From the NCBI RefSeq assembly GCF_023716565.1, contig NZ_CP071848.1, positions 2,418,001-2,482,000 on the forward strand: a stretch of DNA of 64,000 nucleotides, read 5' to 3'. Origin of the DNA: Vibrio sp. SCSIO 43136 (GTDB lineage Bacteria > Pseudomonadota > Gammaproteobacteria > Enterobacterales > Vibrionaceae). This document shows, in pieces, positions 16,501-27,514 of this stretch. The notes beneath the pieces were generated by a model. That model was not told where the DNA came from. It searched no databases and saw nothing but the letters and a program-made list of their open reading frames with translations. The position numbers and the translations under genes were made by a program. Each line of letters begins with the position of its first letter. Position 1 is the stretch's first letter.

Positions 16501-18543
16501 TTATCCCCTAAGTTGCTGCGCTAAACCACTGCTTCGCTGAGTTTTCAGTCGCACCGCTCTTCGCAACACCTCATCACTACCAAATAGATCAAGCTGCTTT
16601 TTCGCACGAGTCACACCTGTATATACAAGCTCTCTGGTCAAAATAGGAGAGGGCTTGGCTGGTAGCACCATAATGGCGTGTTCAAACTCACTGCCTTGAG
16701 ACTTATGAATTGTCATTGCATAAGCAGTTTCGTGTTCAGGCACTCGACTTGGCAACACTCGTTTGATGGTGCCATCGGGCAGCTCAAAATAGACTCTAAG
16801 CCTTGGCAAGGGATCACTGCTATCAAGTAAACATAAACCGATATCACCATTGAATAGGCCCAGAGCAGGGTCATTTCGAGTCACCATCACAGGCTTACCG
16901 TGATACCAATGCTCCTCACCTGTTGGGATCTTCGATTTTCGCTTTAGCTGTGTTTCTATTGCAGCATTTAGCCCTGACAAACCACACTCCCCCTCTCTAA
17001 CCGCACATAACACCCGACATTTAGCAAAGGCATTAAGCGCCTGTTGGGCTATCGCATCGGTGATTGGCTGCTGAGAGATGTCTAGGTAGGGCGTGTAACC
17101 AGTCACAGCTAAATCAACCATGGTTCGGTAAGTCTCTTGGCTCATGGGGTGCTTTGCAATGTCTGCAAAGCCTTTGTTCCATATAACATCAAGATGATCT
17201 GATGTGCCTGCATTGATCGCTTTGGCTAATTGACCGATGCCAGAGCGCGCATCGAAACGATAGCTTTTTTGCAGCATACATAGGCAATCACTCATCGCAG
17301 ACGCTTGGGGCTGGGCTTGCGAAGTCAGAGCATCAAACCCAGTTAAAGTCGCCAACAATTTAGCGTGCTGGGCGGTGTAGCCATCGCTCAAAAAGCTGCA
17401 GATATCGCCAAGCACTGCTCCAGCTTCAACCGATGCCAACTGATCTTTATCGCCAAGTAGAATTAACCTAGCATGAGCTGGCATCGCTTGGGCGAGCTTA
17501 TACATCATGGGTAAATCCACCATGGAGGCTTCATCCACCACCAGCACATCAAGATGCAATGGATTGTCTTTGTTATGACGAAACTCAGCGCTACCCACCA
17601 CAGAACCTAGCAAGCGATGCAATGTGCTGGCTTCGGTCGGGATAGCTTGTTTGGTCTCTGGAGCCAATGGAAGCTCGTCAATGGCGCTACCTATCGATTC
17701 GGTTAAGCGGGCAGCCGCTTTACCTGTTGGCGCCACTAGCTTTATGTCTAACTTCTCATCCGCTTGCTGGACCAATGCGGCAAGCAACTTGGTCACAGTG
17801 GTGGTTTTGCCCGTGCCCGGCCCACCTGATATCACAGTAAATCGGCGGGTCAATGCCGTCGCTGCAGCCACCTTTTGCCAGTTTAAACAAATAGATAAAG
17901 GCACCAACACATCTAGCTTAGCCAAATCCTTTACTGACTTTGCACTCATAAGCACTTGGTCGATGGTAGGCCAATCCAACCCTTGTGAATCCACCACATC
18001 GAGCAAGTCACACACCAACTGTTGTCTTGCAACTTGCGAGCGTTCTTGACCATGGGTTAACGCATTAAATAGATACTTATACTCTCGGCAAAACAGGATA
18101 TCTAAATCCTGACGCAGTTTGGTTTGCTGATCACCAGTGAGTGCAATTGATTGGGCACACAGACTCAAAAAGTCAGCCAGTTCACTCTCATAACGCCAAT
18201 AACGATTGAGATAAAGACTGTTGTCTCTTAGTACCAGCGGGGTCGGTTTAGAGCCATCACTGACGCACTCTGATTCTTGCAGTGCTTGCTGCCATAACGA
18301 ATGGGAAAAACGTGCTTGTAGCCGTTCACCGGAATCTCCGAACAAACCAAAACGCTCGGCAACATTTAAATCATCAAGCGGTACACAGATATGCCCTTTG
18401 CCAAGCTCAAAGCTCACCAAACCTGCAAGAAACCCAACCAACTCAGGCTGCTTAGTTTCGAGTGATGCGATAAACTGACCAAACTGGAGATCCAACTGGC
18501 GTACCACGCCAACGTGGCAAAGCTCTTTTAAGGTATTAAGCAT
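16501..18543 (-). CDS. recD: RecD, exodeoxyribonuclease V alpha subunit
   Basis: This is the 5'-3' helicase subunit of RecBCD, which processes double-strand breaks and degrades linear DNA. It has 680 residues. The Walker A motif GGPGTGKTT lies at about residues 240-248, and VVDEAS (motif II) and the C-terminal AMTIHKSQGSEF motif typical of SF1 helicases are present. Its start overlaps the recB end by 8 nt, so recB and recD are coupled. The length is somewhat above that of E. coli RecD (608). Confidence 0.95.
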   Translation of the reverse strand: MLNTLKELCHVGVVRQLDLQFGQFIASLETKQPELVGFLAGLVSFELGKGHICVPLDDLNVAERFGLFGDSGERLQARFSHSLWQQALQESECVSDGSKPTPLVLRDNSLYLNRYWRYESELADFLSLCAQSIALTGDQQTKLRQDLDILFCREYKYLFNALTHGQERSQVARQQLVCDLLDVVDSQGLDWPTIDQVLMSAKSVKDLAKLDVLVPLSICLNWQKVAAATALTRRFTVISGGPGTGKTTTVTKLLAALVQQADEKLDIKLVAPTGKAAARLTESIGSAIDELPLAPETKQAIPTEASTLHRLLGSVVGSAEFRHNKDNPLHLDVLVVDEASMVDLPMMYKLAQAMPAHARLILLGDKDQLASVEAGAVLGDICSFLSDGYTAQHAKLLATLTGFDALTSQAQPQASAMSDCLCMLQKSYRFDARSGIGQLAKAINAGTSDHLDVIWNKGFADIAKHPMSQETYRTMVDLAVTGYTPYLDISQQPITDAIAQQALNAFAKCRVLCAVREGECGLSGLNAAIETQLKRKSKIPTGEEHWYHGKPVMVTRNDPALGLFNGDIGLCLLDSSDPLPRLRVYFELPDGTIKRVLPSRVPEHETAYAMTIHKSQGSEFEHAIMVLPAKPSPILTRELVYTGVTRAKKQLDLFGSDEVLRRAVRLKTQRSSGLAQQLRG

Positions 18544-21500
18544 GGTTTACCTCACCATCAATCAACGTATCTAACTGCTCAATAAATGCCTGTTGAGGCT
18601 GGGTAAAGAACACCCCATGGTCACCTTGTCCGTCCATACCTCGCAAGAATAGGTAGTAAACACCGCCAAAATGGGTGTTGTAGTCATAATCTGTAATGCG
18701 CGATTTCAAGAAACGATGCAGGGCTAGCGCATAGATTTGGTACTGTAAATCATAACGGTGATCGGCCATCGAATCTTGCAATGCCTGACCGTGGTAATGC
18801 TCCACTGTGTCACCTAAAAAGTTGGATTTCCAATCCAGAACATAAAACTTACCGTTGCTCTCAAACACTAAATCAATAAAGCCCTTGAGCATGCCTTTCA
18901 ATGGCATAAAACCGAGCGCTCCTGCTTGCTTGGACAGCTCATCAAACTGATGCGCTAAAGGGTTAAACTCTGCTGATGACAAGATCTTAATCGGCAACAA
19001 GAACTCCATTTCAACCAATCGTTGAGATTCAGGGATCTGATTGAGCACTATCGATGTCGGTGCCAGTGGTGTTGCTAAGACGTTATCCACCAATTGAGTT
19101 AATACAGGCAGCCACTCTGCGTCATATTGCTCGCGATCGAGCAGATCTTGGATGATCGCCTGAGTCTGCTCATTGCTAGCAGGTAAGTTAAAGTCCACTT
19201 CTTCAAAAAGGGTGTGGAGGAAGGTGCCCGGTCTTGCCCCTTTAGGGAAGGTAAAAATGGTTCGCTCTTCATCCAAGTTATGCCCTAGATCTTTAGCGGC
19301 TGCGTCTTCATCAATCTTAACCAGATCAAAATCCGAGGCATTTTGCTGACCATGACTGCCTTGCTTGACCAGCCCTGAGTAGCTGCTGATCCGCCAATCT
19401 CGCTCCACTTTGCCAGCAAATTGTTTGGCGGAAAGCTTAGGCATTTCCACTTGCTTGGCCAGATACGGAAACTCTGGCGGTGATGGTAGGCTAACATGCG
19501 CCATCACAGGTTGATCTTTGATTAACTCATCGATACAGGCCGATAGTTCACTTGCCGATTTGCTCTCACCTTTTTGGATAAGGTAACCAATGGCACTTTT
19601 TTCAACCCCTGTTGGGTCTTTTGATGAACGGCCATTACGGATCGGCGTTAGTCCAACATAGCAGCCGTACACGGCGCGGGTAAGCGCAACATAAATTAGG
19701 CGCAAATCTTCTGCGATTCGCTCTTGGTCGGCTTGCTCAATAGACTCTGGCGCTTTGAGCAAATCAACCACAGTATGGCCTGACTCTTGATCATGATAAC
19801 GCCCTTCACTCGCGGCACGGTAAGCACAGGCAAACGGCACAAAGACTAAGTCATACTCAAGCCCCTTTGACTTGTGAATGGTAACGATTTGCACCAGGTT
19901 ACTTTCCGATTCAAGGCGCTGAATTTGCTCATCACCACCAGTTGCTAGCCCTTGCTGAATGTCATAGATGGTTTCCGCCATCCAACGCACTAGTGCGTGA
20001 TCACTTTCAACATCCATCGAGGCTTGTTGCAACAGTTCGGCCAAATGGAGCAAATCGGTCAATTGACGTTCGCCATCTTGTTGGTGCAATAAACGCTCGG
20101 CGATATGATGCTTCACCATCACCGCACGGATCATCGGCATCACACCACGCTGTTGCCACAGCAAGCGGTAATCTCGAAACTCATTGAGCAGACTCTCCCA
20201 GCGGTTCTCATCTCGATTTAGCTCATCAAGATCCAATGTCGACATGGCGATCAACTGACTCGCGAGGCAAGCACGCAAAGTGCGATCATCCTCAGGGTTA
20301 AGTACCGCTTGCAGCAGTCTCAGTACGTCAAAACTCATGTTGCTGGCAAACACACTGTCTCGATTAGAGAGGTAAACACTGGCAATACCTTGCTCCGCCA
20401 GTGCTTTTTTCACCATTTTGCCCTCGTGCCCCGTGCGCACCAGTACAGCAATATTGCCCGCTTGAATCGCCTGTTGTTTTTCGCCTTTGGCCAGCCAAGC
20501 TTTTTTATTGTCTGCCGATGTCAAAATATGCTGGATCTGAAAAGCAGTCGCATCGGCTAACTGCTCTAGATAATCCCCTTTCGCAACGGGTTGCATCTCT
20601 TCATCTTCATACAGCCAAAAATTCAACGCCGCTTGGGGCTGACCATCACATACCCACAGCTTTTGATCTGCGCCCGGCGAAGCATCGACTGGATGAAAAG
20701 GAATGTCTTGATCGTAGATAAAAGGTTTATCTGCGTGAGCAAATATCCCGTTGACTGCCGACACCATCGCTGCCGTCGAGCGCCAGTTTGTGCCTAAGGT
20801 ATAGTGATCGCTCACTTCATTGCGGGCACGAATATAGGTAAAGATATCTGCACCACGAAACGCATAGATCGCCTGTTTAGGGTCGCCAATCATAAACAAG
20901 CCGCACTGGTTGTCAGGCAGATAGATACGACTGAAAATGCTGTACTGGAGAGGGTCGGTATCTTGGAACTCATCGATCATAGCCACCGGGTACAGTTTAC
21001 GTATCCTCTCAGTAAGCAGACCTTGTTCATCCAGATCGACCGCAGCGCTTAACTGGGTCAATAGATCATCAAATGAAAGCCAGTTACGCTCACTTTTGGC
21101 TTTTGCCAACATGGCACGACACTCCACCACGGCATGAGATAGAAGTGGCTCTTTCAGACTCGATGAATTCGCTAGAAACTCGTGGATAGCGACAAAAACG
21201 GCATGGCGAGGCGGCTCGCCTTTTGGCGTTTTATCGATTAAAACCTGTTGGTCAAAGCGCTCTATGTTGCTAGGTAGGCGTAAACCTGTGTTGTCATCTG
21301 CAGCCCACAAGCATACTTGCTCAAACCAGTTGGGCAAAGATTTCTTGGTGTAACTGCGTTTGTTCACCCCTGATGAGGCAATAATGTCCAACAGATCGTC
21401 TTGCGACTCCCGCCATAAACTTTTTAACGCTTTGATAGAGGCGAGTTGCTCTTGGTGAGCCGCTTCCAACCCACCTTGTAGTGGTGAGATATTAAATTTC

Positions 21501-22129
21501 ACTTCGCTGCCAGTCAGGTAAGGGGCGACTTCAGTTAACAGGGCTTGTGGCGTTGTCCAGTAATCTCGAACTTGGGTAGATAGCTCCAAGCCTAGCGGGT
21601 AGAAGTGTCTGCGCCAGTAATCGGCCACGACTTGCGCTTTAAGCTGACTTTCATCAGTGACAAACTCATTGTTAAAACGACTGCCTGATTCGAAAGCATT
21701 TTGCGTTAGCATGCGCTGACAAAAGCCGTGGATAGTATAGATGGCCGCCTCGTCCATTTGACGCTCGGCGTTGAGCAGTAGCTGCTGAGCATAGGCCTTA
21801 TCTTGCACTTGCTCCAACAGTGGCTTTATCACAGGGTCTTCGCTGTGTTGGCGAGCAAAAGCCAAGCGAGCCTGGTGAATGCGAGCTCGGATCCTGTCTT
21901 TAAGCTCAGCTGTTGCTGCTTCGGTAAAAGTCACCACCAAGATCTTATCGACTGTTAGTGGCATTTGATGGCGACTATCATCACTGCCGTGCCCAAGCAG
22001 CAGGCGTAAATACAGACCAGCAATGGTAAAGGTCTTGCCCGTACCAGCAGAGGCTTCAATCAAACGAGCGCCATGCAACGGAAAAGTCATGGTATTGAGT
22101 GCGCTCGGGCTATTTGTTACCGATGTCAT
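18536..22129 (-). CDS. recB: RecB, exodeoxyribonuclease V beta subunit
   Basis: This is the 3'-5' helicase and nuclease subunit of RecBCD. It has 1197 residues from the ATG at 22127-22129; an in-frame GTG 33 nt upstream has no ribosome site. The Walker A motif EASAGTGKTFTI lies near the N-terminus, followed by UvrD-family helicase motifs (DEFQDTDP, then LIYVALTRA). The C-terminal nuclease domain shows the GFIDLVF ... LDWKSN signature with the metal-binding Asp and Lys. The gene overlaps recD and is separated from recC by about 210 nt. Pitrilysin (ptrA), which lies between recC and recB in E. coli, is absent here. Confidence 0.96.
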   Translation of the reverse strand: MTSVTNSPSALNTMTFPLHGARLIEASAGTGKTFTIAGLYLRLLLGHGSDDSRHQMPLTVDKILVVTFTEAATAELKDRIRARIHQARLAFARQHSEDPVIKPLLEQVQDKAYAQQLLLNAERQMDEAAIYTIHGFCQRMLTQNAFESGSRFNNEFVTDESQLKAQVVADYWRRHFYPLGLELSTQVRDYWTTPQALLTEVAPYLTGSEVKFNISPLQGGLEAAHQEQLASIKALKSLWRESQDDLLDIIASSGVNKRSYTKKSLPNWFEQVCLWAADDNTGLRLPSNIERFDQQVLIDKTPKGEPPRHAVFVAIHEFLANSSSLKEPLLSHAVVECRAMLAKAKSERNWLSFDDLLTQLSAAVDLDEQGLLTERIRKLYPVAMIDEFQDTDPLQYSIFSRIYLPDNQCGLFMIGDPKQAIYAFRGADIFTYIRARNEVSDHYTLGTNWRSTAAMVSAVNGIFAHADKPFIYDQDIPFHPVDASPGADQKLWVCDGQPQAALNFWLYEDEEMQPVAKGDYLEQLADATAFQIQHILTSADNKKAWLAKGEKQQAIQAGNIAVLVRTGHEGKMVKKALAEQGIASVYLSNRDSVFASNMSFDVLRLLQAVLNPEDDRTLRACLASQLIAMSTLDLDELNRDENRWESLLNEFRDYRLLWQQRGVMPMIRAVMVKHHIAERLLHQQDGERQLTDLLHLAELLQQASMDVESDHALVRWMAETIYDIQQGLATGGDEQIQRLESESNLVQIVTIHKSKGLEYDLVFVPFACAYRAASEGRYHDQESGHTVVDLLKAPESIEQADQERIAEDLRLIYVALTRAVYGCYVGLTPIRNGRSSKDPTGVEKSAIGYLIQKGESKSASELSACIDELIKDQPVMAHVSLPSPPEFPYLAKQVEMPKLSAKQFAGKVERDWRISSYSGLVKQGSHGQQNASDFDLVKIDEDAAAKDLGHNLDEERTIFTFPKGARPGTFLHTLFEEVDFNLPASNEQTQAIIQDLLDREQYDAEWLPVLTQLVDNVLATPLAPTSIVLNQIPESQRLVEMEFLLPIKILSSAEFNPLAHQFDELSKQAGALGFMPLKGMLKGFIDLVFESNGKFYVLDWKSNFLGDTVEHYHGQALQDSMADHRYDLQYQIYALALHRFLKSRITDYDYNTHFGGVYYLFLRGMDGQGDHGVFFTQPQQAFIEQLDTLIDGEVNHA

Positions 22130-22340
22130 AGGAATTCTTTCTAACCAAATGTGATCAATCACTTAAAAATTAAAACGTCCAACGTTTTGGCTGATTTTAT
22201 GCGTAGTTGATGCGATCTCGCTCACGGCATGAGTATCATTTTCTCACTAATATCTCTCGCATCGAATTTGGGTACCTCTGACCCTGTGGTCGTACAGCAA
22301 GCACCCTACACATAATAATGATTTGCTGGCGACCACCACC

Positions 22341-25300
22341 CTACTCTTGCTCTTCAAGCGCTAACATAGCGGCCTGCATGACCAATCCAGCTGTTTTCCA
22401 AACCTCATCTGACAAGCTTTGATCCCATTGTGGCCAAATGCGTTGGATATATGTATCGCTACCTTCTCCAACAAAAAAGCCGTCTTCAAACGCAGCCGCC
22501 ATTTTTTTGTGTGCTGACTCTTGTTTGTCATCTAACCACTTACCCTGTTTTACGCATTCGCTCAATCCCGCCAATACGGTTTTAGGGAAGTAAGCCAACG
22601 GCTGGGTCAAACCTAAACGATAGAGTCTCAGCAATTCGGCAAGTCGAAGGGTGGCTTCTTCTTTTGGCATTGGTGCAAATTGATAATGCACCACACCTTC
22701 TTTTTTAGCGTAGCCAATCAAATGCGTTTTTTTAGCCTCGCCTGTCGCCGCCAAGCACAGGTGATCAATCCACGCCGCCAGTATGTCTTGAGAACGAATA
22801 CTACCCACACGATAGCGCAACATGCCTGATTGATAGATCTGCTTTAACCAACCGCTGAGGTTCCAAACTTCTCCTTCAACCTCAATTGCTAGTGCCACCT
22901 CAACGTCCTCTTGAGGAGTGTAAATCAGTGCATTGATGGTACTAAATAGGTCATCTACCTGTTTGCTTACTGAGCGAAACTCAAGCTCTCCAAAAGCACC
23001 TACGGGTAAGCGTCCTTGAGCTTTTTGGCCATCAAAGTATGTGGTTGCAACGTCTGGATTATTTGGCTCTGCCAATTTTGCTTGCAGCAGCTCGTTCTTG
23101 AGCTGATAGCTGGTCAATCCGCCTAGAGTAAACGGCTCTTCACTTTCCAGCGCCGCTTTCGGTACAGAGAAAAAGACCTTAAGTCGACGATTAAAGAAAT
23201 ACTGCACAGGCAAACGCCAAAAACGCTGAAGCTCTGCCAGCTCTAGTGTGTAGGGTGGTGTGACATCCCAAAATGCATCTTCTAGTGCATGGTTAAAATC
23301 GTCACTGGCTTTACCTTCTCGATTAGCTACAGGCAGCCATTCGCGTGCGTAACTCGGTTGCGCACCAGTAAATGCACTTGGACTGAACGGCATCATGGCG
23401 TGATGATGAGTCAAACTGGTCACCAAGGCTTGACCTGAGCGATCCACATCCAAACCTTGATCTTGTTGGTAACAGTAGTTCTGAGCGCAATACTCCATAA
23501 GCTCGGTGACCAATACCGAAGGAATACGCTCGCTATTGTCTTGAATCGAACGACCGACATAACTGATATACAGTGACTGTTGAGCTGAAAGTAAAGCCTC
23601 TAGGAACAGATAGCGGTCATCGTCACGGCGCGACCTATCCCCTGCTCGAGTGCGACCGACCATCAAATCGAACCCTTCTGGCGGTACGCTGCGAGGATAA
23701 GCGTCATCATTCATCCCAAGTAAACAGACCAGATTAAAAGGAATCGAACGCATTGGCATCAGGGTACAGAAGTTGACTTGCCCAGCGAGAAAACGCTGAC
23801 TGACTCGACTGCCAGAGAGCCTATCATCAAGGTAACTACGGATCACACTCGGACTTATCGCTTGATCAAAACGAGCATCTTCCAACTGCTCATCCAAATG
23901 GCTTATTGCATCACGAATGTGTTTTAGCGCCAGTTCATCTTGCAAATCTGGGGCAAAGAAATCATCTAACATGCAGTAAAGCACATCTCGCCACAAAGTG
24001 ATTGCTTGGGTTTTATCCAGTCTCTGACGGTATTCAATTAAGGTACTTACATAGTGGGCAAGCTTGCCTGCAAGCTCTGCGTCCATACCCTGTACTTCAT
24101 CGAAAGGCGCAATGGCCCCTGCTCCATCAGCAAACAAACCGGCTTGCTCAGGCATGGCGTAGCCCAGCAGCGCTCGACGCACACCAAACAGCCAAGTGTT
24201 TTGACCCAAGGTCGGCAAATCAAACGAGCCAGAAGTAGTATCATCTAACCCCCAACGAACGCCCATTTGCTCAATCCAAGTTTTGGCCAATTCAAACTGA
24301 TGATTATCAAAACCAAAATGAGCAGAGATCGCAGGAACTTCGAGTAGCTCAAGCAGCTCTGATGCCTCACAACGGCTTTGCGGCAATGCCAATAACTGAA
24401 GAAATGCATTCAACAGTGGGCTTTCTTGAGTGGCGCTACGGTCTGAGATAGAAAATGGAATGTAGCGCTCGCCCGGTGCATTACCAAATACGGCTTGGAT
24501 GGCTGGGCTGTATGCATTGATGTCCGCCACCATCACAATCACATCTCGGGGTTTGAGAGTCGGGTCTTTTTCAAACATTGCCAGCAGGTTGTCGTGCAAC
24601 ACCTCAACCTCACGCATGGCACTATGACAGACATGCAGTTGCAGCGAGCTGTCATTTTCCGCTACCACTTGTTTGTGCAAGCTATCTGTGAGCTTGTCAT
24701 CATCTTGATGCTCGGTCAGGTTCAAGATATCACTTTGGATCTGCCCCAACAGAGTCGAATTATCCACGTCGACAAACGCTTCGACTTCTTGCGCTTCTAG
24801 CTGGGAAAGCAGATAAAGGTTATCTCGCCCTAGTTTTCCCATTGAAGCCAGAAGCCCATTGCCGACTTCTTGCAGGTGCAGGTTTTCTTCCATTGAACCT
24901 TTAAGCTGTGGCGTTTCCCCCTGATAGCTAAGCTCTCCTTGCTTCCACTCCACATGCTGGCGTGAACGTGCGGCGACTTTCGCTAGATACTTACGGTCTC
25001 GCACTTCACCCCAGTAATACCGGCAAGGGTTAGTAAACATCAAATGCACATCGATGTGCTCACCTAATGCTTTTAAAGCGTCCATATACCTTGGCGGCAA
25101 TGAAGAAATACCAAACACAAACAGACGTTCAGGCAGCTGCATATCACCTTGTTCAAACTTATCAAGGTGGGCAATAAAGTCTTGATACATGTTGGCACGA
25201 TGGTAGTGCGACTGCTTAAGTTCTAATGTCTGCTCATAAAGTTCCCGCCATAGAATTGGCTGCCAAGGCTGCTCCTCTTCTAGCTCAGCGACATCTTCTC

Positions 25301-25754
25301 CTCGCTCCCATGCAGCAATCCACTCTGGTCGATACACTAGATAGCCATCGAAGATATCGGCCACTTTTTCTGCCAACTGATAAAGTTTGCTGCTATCAGT
25401 ATCATTGTCCAAATAGCGTTTGAGTGGAGAAAATAGCGGCTGCTCTAGGTGCTGTGGCAATAGCGTCATCAGCTTCCATGTCATGGCTTCTTTATTGAAA
25501 GCACTGCGCTTGGGAACATCTGGCAAGACTTTGGTGAACATGTCCCATATAAAGGTCGCAGGTAGGGGGAAGTCGATATTTGCCGCCACACCGAACTCTT
25601 CAGCCAGCGCCATTTTTAACCACTGAGACATACCCGGACTTTGCACCAGTATTTGCTCAGATTTAAAAGGATGAGAAATCGGCTCGATGCGGATTAGTTC
25701 CACCAGCAACGACTTGAGTAGGTCAACTTGATTGGAGTGATATACAGTAAACAC
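22341..25754 (-). CDS. recC: RecC, exodeoxyribonuclease V gamma subunit
   Basis: This is the Chi-recognising scaffold subunit of RecBCD, 1137 residues, close to the E. coli length. The N-terminus MFTVYHSN and the segment VQSPGMSQWLK (about residues 37-47) are typical, as is the inactive helicase/nuclease-like architecture. It is the first gene of the leftward recC-recB-recD cluster. The gap to recB (22130-22340) holds no gene and no clear terminator, so co-transcription is possible. Confidence 0.95.
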   Translation of the reverse strand: MFTVYHSNQVDLLKSLLVELIRIEPISHPFKSEQILVQSPGMSQWLKMALAEEFGVAANIDFPLPATFIWDMFTKVLPDVPKRSAFNKEAMTWKLMTLLPQHLEQPLFSPLKRYLDNDTDSSKLYQLAEKVADIFDGYLVYRPEWIAAWERGEDVAELEEEQPWQPILWRELYEQTLELKQSHYHRANMYQDFIAHLDKFEQGDMQLPERLFVFGISSLPPRYMDALKALGEHIDVHLMFTNPCRYYWGEVRDRKYLAKVAARSRQHVEWKQGELSYQGETPQLKGSMEENLHLQEVGNGLLASMGKLGRDNLYLLSQLEAQEVEAFVDVDNSTLLGQIQSDILNLTEHQDDDKLTDSLHKQVVAENDSSLQLHVCHSAMREVEVLHDNLLAMFEKDPTLKPRDVIVMVADINAYSPAIQAVFGNAPGERYIPFSISDRSATQESPLLNAFLQLLALPQSRCEASELLELLEVPAISAHFGFDNHQFELAKTWIEQMGVRWGLDDTTSGSFDLPTLGQNTWLFGVRRALLGYAMPEQAGLFADGAGAIAPFDEVQGMDAELAGKLAHYVSTLIEYRQRLDKTQAITLWRDVLYCMLDDFFAPDLQDELALKHIRDAISHLDEQLEDARFDQAISPSVIRSYLDDRLSGSRVSQRFLAGQVNFCTLMPMRSIPFNLVCLLGMNDDAYPRSVPPEGFDLMVGRTRAGDRSRRDDDRYLFLEALLSAQQSLYISYVGRSIQDNSERIPSVLVTELMEYCAQNYCYQQDQGLDVDRSGQALVTSLTHHHAMMPFSPSAFTGAQPSYAREWLPVANREGKASDDFNHALEDAFWDVTPPYTLELAELQRFWRLPVQYFFNRRLKVFFSVPKAALESEEPFTLGGLTSYQLKNELLQAKLAEPNNPDVATTYFDGQKAQGRLPVGAFGELEFRSVSKQVDDLFSTINALIYTPQEDVEVALAIEVEGEVWNLSGWLKQIYQSGMLRYRVGSIRSQDILAAWIDHLCLAATGEAKKTHLIGYAKKEGVVHYQFAPMPKEEATLRLAELLRLYRLGLTQPLAYFPKTVLAGLSECVKQGKWLDDKQESAHKKMAAAFEDGFFVGEGSDTYIQRIWPQWDQSLSDEVWKTAGLVMQAAMLALEEQE

Positions 25755-25929
25755 TAGAGGCTATTTTCTCAGAATTTGAATCATTTGAGAGTAACACAGG
25801 CATAAGAAATTCGCCCAAGCCAAGGCTCGTTTTAGCGTTCAACTGAACAAAAAAGCACTCAATTTGTGCTTTGAAAAATATTCAGCAAAGTTTACATTGA
25901 GCTTCCCACTGTTAAGAGATGTTGAACCT

Positions 25930-26820
25930 ATGGCGGCTTCGCTTAAACAACTGACCGTGTTTGTCACGATTGCTCGTGAAAGAACCATTACCGCAGCAGC
26001 AGAAAAGCTGTTTTTGACCAAAGCAGCAGTGAGCATGGCACTCTCCGAGCTTGAAAAGCAGCTCGACCAATCCCTGTTTGATCGGGTCAATAATCGTTTG
26101 GTGCTCAACAGCCAAGGTAAAAAGCTGCTGCCGTTGGCCGACGAGCCCTTGCATCGCTCAGACGATATCTCCAGCTTGTTTAACAGCAACCAACCCTTAA
26201 CCGGGGCGCTGCACTTGGGTGCCAGTGATACTATTGGCAATCAGGTGGTGCCTTTTTTGCTGCAAGATTTTCGTCTCGATTGTGGGCACACCAATCAGGC
26301 ACTGTTTATCTCTAACAGTGCCCAAATTTGCCAAAAGCTACTCGACTATGAGTTAGATGTGGGCTTCATCGAGGGCAAAACCCATCACCCAGAACTGATC
26401 GCCACCCCTTGGTTTGATGACACCATGTGTGTGATTGCCGCCGCAAGCCACCCACTCGCCAATCAAGAAGCGCTCACCACCAGCTCGTTGGAACACTCCG
26501 ATTGGATATTACGCGAGTCAGGCTCAGGCAGCCGGGAGTTTTTCTTGCAAAGAATCGCCCCCAGAATAGACACTTGGCATGAAGCCTTTGAGCTGAATAC
26601 CACAGAAGCGATCATTAATGCCGCAAGCGCTGGCTTGGGACTTGCCTGCTTATCAATGCGCTCGGCGCGCTGGGCAATTGAAGATGGTCGAGTGGTCGCC
26701 CTAAACTTGCCACTCGATATGCAAAGAAGGTTTTGGCTCTTACATCATAAAGAGCGTTATCAAAGCCCTTTGATGGCGCAGTTCTTGAAGTTCTGTGCCG
26801 CTTGGCAAGGTGAATACTAG
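25930..26820 (+). CDS. LysR-family transcriptional regulator
   Basis: This 296-residue regulator has an N-terminal winged helix-turn-helix at about residues 5-65 ([20 protein letters not shown] helix region) and a substrate-binding domain from about 90. The hydrophobic pattern and the RESGSGSRE segment near residue 200 resemble the CysB/YeiE-like branch, but the inducer cannot be named. The ATG at 25930 fits the family N-terminus; an upstream TTG at 25864 is unlikely. The stop overlaps the convergent yaiI gene end by 4 nt. No divergent target gene is evident, since recC on the other side also points away. Confidence 0.85.
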   Translation: MAASLKQLTVFVTIARERTITAAAEKLFLTKAAVSMALSELEKQLDQSLFDRVNNRLVLNSQGKKLLPLADEPLHRSDDISSLFNSNQPLTGALHLGASDTIGNQVVPFLLQDFRLDCGHTNQALFISNSAQICQKLLDYELDVGFIEGKTHHPELIATPWFDDTMCVIAAASHPLANQEALTTSSLEHSDWILRESGSGSREFFLQRIAPRIDTWHEAFELNTTEAIINAASAGLGLACLSMRSARWAIEDGRVVALNLPLDMQRRFWLLHHKERYQSPLMAQFLKFCAAWQGEY

Positions 26821-27263
26821 CGTTTTTTCGCCAGCCAACGGTCAAGTTGGTTAGCAAAGTTTTGTTTATCTGCTTGACCTAAAGGCGCTGGTCCTCCTGT
26901 TTGTACACCACTGCTGCGCATCGTCTCTAAAAAGTCGCGCATATTAAGACGAGATTTAATATTCTCAGTGGTGAACAACTCCCCACGTGAACTCAATGCC
27001 AGTGCACCTTTATCAATCACTTCAGAGGCCAGTGGAATATCACTGGTGATCACCAGATCCCCTGCTTCCACTTTCTGAACAATCTCATTATCTGCCACAT
27101 CAAAGCCACTTTGCACTTGCTGCATCTTTACATAAGGCGACGGAGCTAAACGCAAAAACTGGTTGGCCACAAACAAGGTGTCTGTTTGAGTACGGTGCGC
27201 CGCACGCACAATCATTTCACGAATAGCCACAGGGCAAGCATCAGCGTCTACGTAGATTTTCAT
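26817..27263 (-). CDS. yaiI: YaiI/YqxD family protein (UPF0178, DUF188)
   Basis: This 148-residue protein of the YaiI/YqxD family has the N-terminal [10 protein letters not shown] motif with clustered aspartates, then SDIPLA near residue 75 and the TGGPAPL motif near residue 121. The acidic residues and fold suggest a PIN-like nuclease relation, but the function is not established. It is convergent with the LysR gene, sharing 4 nt at the 3' ends. The upstream region contains inverted CGGTAAACG repeats. Confidence 0.88.
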   Translation of the reverse strand: MKIYVDADACPVAIREMIVRAAHRTQTDTLFVANQFLRLAPSPYVKMQQVQSGFDVADNEIVQKVEAGDLVITSDIPLASEVIDKGALALSSRGELFTTENIKSRLNMRDFLETMRSSGVQTGGPAPLGQADKQNFANQLDRWLAKKR

Positions 27264-27324
27264 AAAGGGTTCGGTGGTGGTTGGGAAATTTGCGAGTATC
27301 TTAGCATATTCGGACGCTTGATTT

Positions 27325-27422
27325 CGGTAAACGGTAAACGGGTGCTGCGCTCACGGCCAAGGGCACGGACAGTGACAAAAAGTAACCTATACGTTTACCG
27401 ACATGCCGTTCGCCGTTTCCCG
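27325..27422. repeat. Intergenic repeats with CGGTAAACGG units
   Basis: A direct doublet CGGTAAACGGTAAACGGG at 27325-27342 is matched in inverted orientation by CGTTTACCG at 27392-27400 and by CCGTTTCCCG ending at 27422. The segment between yaiI and yebG is GC-richer than its surroundings. Similar units occur at 59147-59192. Confidence 0.55.
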
Positions 27423-27450
27423 ACTTCCCCCACAACTCTCCCGCTCCAAC

Positions 27451-27488
27451 TGGACTTTATTTGCTTGAATCTGTATAAACACCCAGTA
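27451..27488 (+). promoter_or_regulatory. yebG promoter with LexA-like (SOS) box
   Basis: TGGACT at 27451-27456 and TATAAA at 27474-27479, with 17-bp spacing, form a plausible sigma70 promoter. The overlapping CTGT-N8-CCAG at 27471-27486 matches the LexA consensus CTGT-N8-ACAG with one mismatch, as expected for an SOS-repressed gene. Confidence 0.75.
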
Positions 27489-27514
27489 GATTTTTAATAT
27501 TATGAGGATAAACC

